In this document: in pieces, positions 61,348 to 64,000 of the stretch
How positions within the stretch are numbered: the first letter of the stretch is position 1
Layout of the letters: each line of letters starts with the position of its first letter
Source of the DNA: CAZNTZ01 sp964576135
GTDB lineage: Bacteria; Pseudomonadota; Alphaproteobacteria; Rs-D84
Assembly (NCBI GenBank): GCA_964576135.1
Contig: CAZNTZ010000001.1
Coordinates: forward strand, 23,420-87,419
Length of the DNA stretch: 64,000 nucleotides
Reading direction: 5' to 3'
Notes under the pieces: model-generated
What the model was told of the DNA's origin: nothing
Seen by the model: the letters and a program-made list of their open reading frames with translations, nothing else
Databases searched by the model: none
Translations under genes and position numbers: made by a program

Positions 61348-63077
61348 TGAAAAAGATATTAACCCTGTGTTCTGCCTTGTGCTTGTTATGCTCTGCCGCT
61401 TTTGCAGAGGATTTACCACAAATTTTGTCCGCAGAAGATTCTGCAATATATAAACAAATTTTTGATTTACAACGTCATGAAAAAATTGATGATGCAAAAA
61501 AACTTGAATCTGGTTTAACAGACAAGACTTTGATGCCCGACGTTTTATATCAACGTTTTTTTGCTAAGACATATCATACACGTGGCCAAGAAATTGTAAA
61601 TTGGATGTATGTAAATTATAACTTGCCTGGTGCTGATGGCTTATACAAATTATCAAAAATAAAACAGGTTCAATCCAAAACGCGGAAACCATCTTTACCT
61701 ACTCCTATATTTGGACGCGGTGTTGACGAAGCACAATCAGAAAAATGGGTTTCCCATAAATATTCTTCGGGAACGTTACAGCAAATAAACCAATTCAAAC
61801 GCGCATTACGCCGTGGCAGCACAAAAAATGCGCGTGATATTCTGGATGATAAAAAATTAAAAGGACATTTGTTTGATGAAGATTACGGACGTCTCGCCGG
61901 CAGACTTGCATTCATGTATTACGCAGATGGGAATTTGGATATGGCGGGTCGATGGGGTTCAATTTCTGCTGATTTAAAAAGTGAATATGGTTTGTGGACA
62001 ATGGGATTACTGTGGTACAGAAATAAAGATTTTGGTGCATCAGAAAAATATTTTGCAAAAATATTGGATTTGGATCAAATAAATGATGCCAGAAAGACAG
62101 AGGTTGCTTATTGGGCTGGCCGTGCTGCAGATGCTGCTGATAAAACGCGCGCCGCAAAAAAATATTGGCAAATTGCAGCAAAGCGTCCACAAACTTTCTA
62201 TGGTGCACTTGCAAACGCAAGTTTAGGTGACACACCAAACTATGAATTTTTTGAACAAGACTTTGATGAAGATGATATTAATGAAATTCAAAAATCAAAA
62301 TATGGTCGCAGCGCGCTCGCATTATTACAAGTCGGAGAATCGGCACGTGCAGAACAATATTTACGTTTTATGATAACTTCGAAAGCATCTGACAAATTAC
62401 TGCACGCAATTCATAGTTTGTCTACAACAAATGAATTGCCGCGTACAGCAATGCAAGTTTCATCGGTCGTTCGTGATCGTGGAATATTGGAAATCGATCA
62501 AAATATTATTTCAACTGCCCAATATCCATTGCCAGATTGGGAACCAATGGGTGGTTGGTCAATTGATCGCGCACTTTTGTTTGCCATTACACGTCAAGAA
62601 TCTGGGTTCAAAACAACCGCAAAATCTTGCAAAGGTGCAAATGGTTTAATGCAAATTATGCCAAGAACAGCAAAACTGGTTGCAAAACAAAATAATGTGC
62701 AAATGAAAAATTTGGATATGACGAATCCAGAACATAATATGTTTTTGGGTCAACAGTATATTGTCGAATTACTGGAACAACCATCAGTTGATAATAATAT
62801 TTTGAAAATGTTGATATCATATAATGGCGGGATTGGTGCACTGTCACGATTTGAAAAGAAATTTGATAATGATGATCCATTATTATTTATCGAAAGTTTC
62901 CCGATGGCAGAAACAAGAAATTATGTAAAACGTGTTATGTCAAATTTGTGGCTTTATCGTGCGCGACTTGATCAACCATTGACCAGTCTCGAAGATCTCG
63001 CAAATGGACAATGGCCAAAATATGAATTACAAGATGATTATGTTCAAAATAAAATTTATGAACGGACACAAATTTAA
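61347..63077 (+). CDS. Soluble lytic transglycosylase (Slt70-like)
   Basis: A 576-residue exported protein. The signal peptide MKKILTLCSALCLLCSAAFA is followed by a long alpha-superhelical U-domain (about 30-400, with repeated helix pairs such as KTEVAYWAGRAADAADKTRAAKKYW). The C-terminal SLT domain (about 405-540) has LFAITRQESGF (catalytic Glu), SCKGANGLMQIMPRTA and LISYNGGIGALSRF. It cleaves the MurNAc-GlcNAc bond, leaving anhydromuramic ends. Its ATG overlaps the nrdR stop by one base. rnhB follows 20 nt later, so nrdR-slt-rnhB-pgk is one operon. Confidence 0.93.
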   Translation: MKKILTLCSALCLLCSAAFAEDLPQILSAEDSAIYKQIFDLQRHEKIDDAKKLESGLTDKTLMPDVLYQRFFAKTYHTRGQEIVNWMYVNYNLPGADGLYKLSKIKQVQSKTRKPSLPTPIFGRGVDEAQSEKWVSHKYSSGTLQQINQFKRALRRGSTKNARDILDDKKLKGHLFDEDYGRLAGRLAFMYYADGNLDMAGRWGSISADLKSEYGLWTMGLLWYRNKDFGASEKYFAKILDLDQINDARKTEVAYWAGRAADAADKTRAAKKYWQIAAKRPQTFYGALANASLGDTPNYEFFEQDFDEDDINEIQKSKYGRSALALLQVGESARAEQYLRFMITSKASDKLLHAIHSLSTTNELPRTAMQVSSVVRDRGILEIDQNIISTAQYPLPDWEPMGGWSIDRALLFAITRQESGFKTTAKSCKGANGLMQIMPRTAKLVAKQNNVQMKNLDMTNPEHNMFLGQQYIVELLEQPSVDNNILKMLISYNGGIGALSRFEKKFDNDDPLLFIESFPMAETRNYVKRVMSNLWLYRARLDQPLTSLEDLANGQWPKYELQDDYVQNKIYERTQI

Positions 63078-63097
63078 TAATCAATTGTGGGCTGCGA

Positions 63098-63712
63098 ATG
63101 AAAAATTATCCAGACTTTTCAATTGAAAATGAAATCCTTGCAAATAATGATTTTATAATTGCCGGTACAGACGAAGCCGGTCGCGGCCCATTGTGTGGAC
63201 CAGTTGTTGCGTGTGCAGTGATTATTCCACAACATATAAAAATAGAATGTGTAATAAACGATTCAAAACAAATGACGCATAAAATGCGTTCAGAATCATT
63301 TGAATGGCTGACAAATCATCCAGAAATTTTATGGGCAATTGGTCAATGCAGTCCAACAGAAATTGATGATATGAATATTTTACAGGCATCTTTGACCGCT
63401 ATGAAACGCGCAATATTCGGACTCAGCATTCGTCCAGATTTTATACTTGTTGATGGAAACAAAATGCCACGCGATATTATCGGTAAATCCGTTGTCAAAG
63501 GTGACAGCAAATCAATATCAATAGCAGCGGCATCAATAATTGCCAAAGAAACACGTGATAAAATTATGAATGAATTATCCAAAGAATTTCCAATGTATGG
63601 ATGGGATAAAAATGCCGGCTATCCGACACCCTCGCACTTGCAGGCAATTGAAAAGTATGGTATAAATGAGCACTATCGAAAAAGTTTTAAACCAATAAAG
63701 GACAAGAAATGA
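63098..63712 (+). CDS. rnhB: Ribonuclease HII
   Basis: A 204-residue RNase HII with IAGTDEAGRGPLCGPVVACAV (catalytic Asp and Glu), FILVDGNKMP and KGDSKSISIAAASIIAKETRD, and PTPSHLQAIEKYG near the end. It removes ribonucleotides from DNA. The stop overlaps the pgk ATG (ATGA), so the pair is translationally coupled. Confidence 0.96.
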   Translation: MKNYPDFSIENEILANNDFIIAGTDEAGRGPLCGPVVACAVIIPQHIKIECVINDSKQMTHKMRSESFEWLTNHPEILWAIGQCSPTEIDDMNILQASLTAMKRAIFGLSIRPDFILVDGNKMPRDIIGKSVVKGDSKSISIAAASIIAKETRDKIMNELSKEFPMYGWDKNAGYPTPSHLQAIEKYGINEHYRKSFKPIKDKK

Positions 63713-64000
63713 ATATTCATACAATTGATGAAATGACAAATCTGAGTGGTAAATATATTTTATTACGTGCTGACTTTAACGTTCAAATTGTCGATGGAAA
63801 AATTACAGACGCTTTCCGAATCGAATCATCTTTACCGACAATAAAACGTTTGTCTGATGCAGGAGCACGAATCGCTGTAATTTCACATCTTGGTCGCCCC
63901 AAAGGTGAAAAAAATATGAAATACACCCTGGCCCCGATTGCTGAAACATTGTCTTCACTTTTAAACAGACCGGTTGCTTTTGTTTCTGATTGTATTGGTG
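63709..64000 (+). CDS. pgk: Phosphoglycerate kinase, N-terminal part (cut by window edge)
   Basis: The first 97 codons of PGK: MNIHTIDEMTNLSGKYILLR, then ADFNVQIVDGKITDAFRIESSLPTIKRLSDAGARIAVISHLGRPKGEK. DFN and SHLGRPKG are substrate-binding signatures. The usual DFNVP proline is Gln here. It catalyses the first ATP-forming step of glycolysis. It overlaps the rnhB stop by four bases. Two thirds of the protein lie outside the window. Confidence 0.95.
   Translation, partial: MNIHTIDEMTNLSGKYILLRADFNVQIVDGKITDAFRIESSLPTIKRLSDAGARIAVISHLGRPKGEKNMKYTLAPIAETLSSLLNRPVAFVSDCIG

Overview
The window is a densely packed, AT-rich bacterial chromosome segment that I read as an alphaproteobacterium. The lineage evidence is a CcrM-type GANTC adenine methyltransferase, an alphaproteobacterial pair of a MotA/TolQ-like channel and a WPGFVD-type OmpA protein, and XerC, RecO, NrdR and queA-tgt of ordinary proteobacterial type. 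Low GC, short intergenic gaps and large lineage-specific cysteine-rich exported proteins suggest an uncultured, host-associated (for example gut) lineage. That placement is inference. No prophage, insertion sequence, CRISPR array or rRNA operon is visible.

Layout. 0-5.3 kb: start of rpsB, two exported proteins of unknown role, a tRNA-Lys/tRNA-Ala pair, rlpA and murJ. 5.3-10 kb: a tight bamD-era-queA-tgt-membrane protein operon. 10-14.6 kb: a large archaeo-eukaryotic-primase-like protein and a membrane-fused spermidine-synthase-like protein, both with predicted leaderless promoters. 14.6-24 kb: tRNA-Gly, lysS, a DsbA-like oxidoreductase, recO, rpsF-rpsR-rplI, the channel/OmpA pair, HIT and DUF167 proteins, groES-groEL. 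24-26 kb: a GT2 glycosyltransferase and an almost gene-free stretch around tRNA-Gln, holding a duplicated tRNA 3' end, a GC-richer segment and strong palindromes. 26-39.7 kb: a solitary VirB11-like ATPase, small lipoproteins, an FKBP, xerC, a LOG protein, tilS-ftsH, gap, miaA-priA and a divergent formyltransferase-like protein.

39.8-54.3 kb is the most distinctive part. Four large secreted paralogues (849, 727, 768 and 688 residues) share a CMD[QN]FC block and repeated C-x6-C modules. They are interleaved with secG, infA, prmC and an M23 peptidase, and a smaller Cys-containing exported protein lies beside one of them. 54.3-64 kb returns to core genes: parC, rpsU, an ABC exporter, ccrM, nrdR, a soluble lytic transglycosylase, rnhB and the start of pgk.

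Themes. Many genes serve the envelope (BamD, MurJ, RlpA, lytic transglycosylase, M23 peptidase, SecG, DsbA-like, FKBP). Together with the Cys-rich family they suggest investment in a disulfide-stabilised cell surface. Ten genes have a -10 hexamer ending exactly 7 nt before the start codon and no Shine-Dalgarno sequence, so leaderless transcription looks common here. Four solo tRNA genes share a TTGC-type -35 box. Gene functions come from recognised motifs. No database search was possible.
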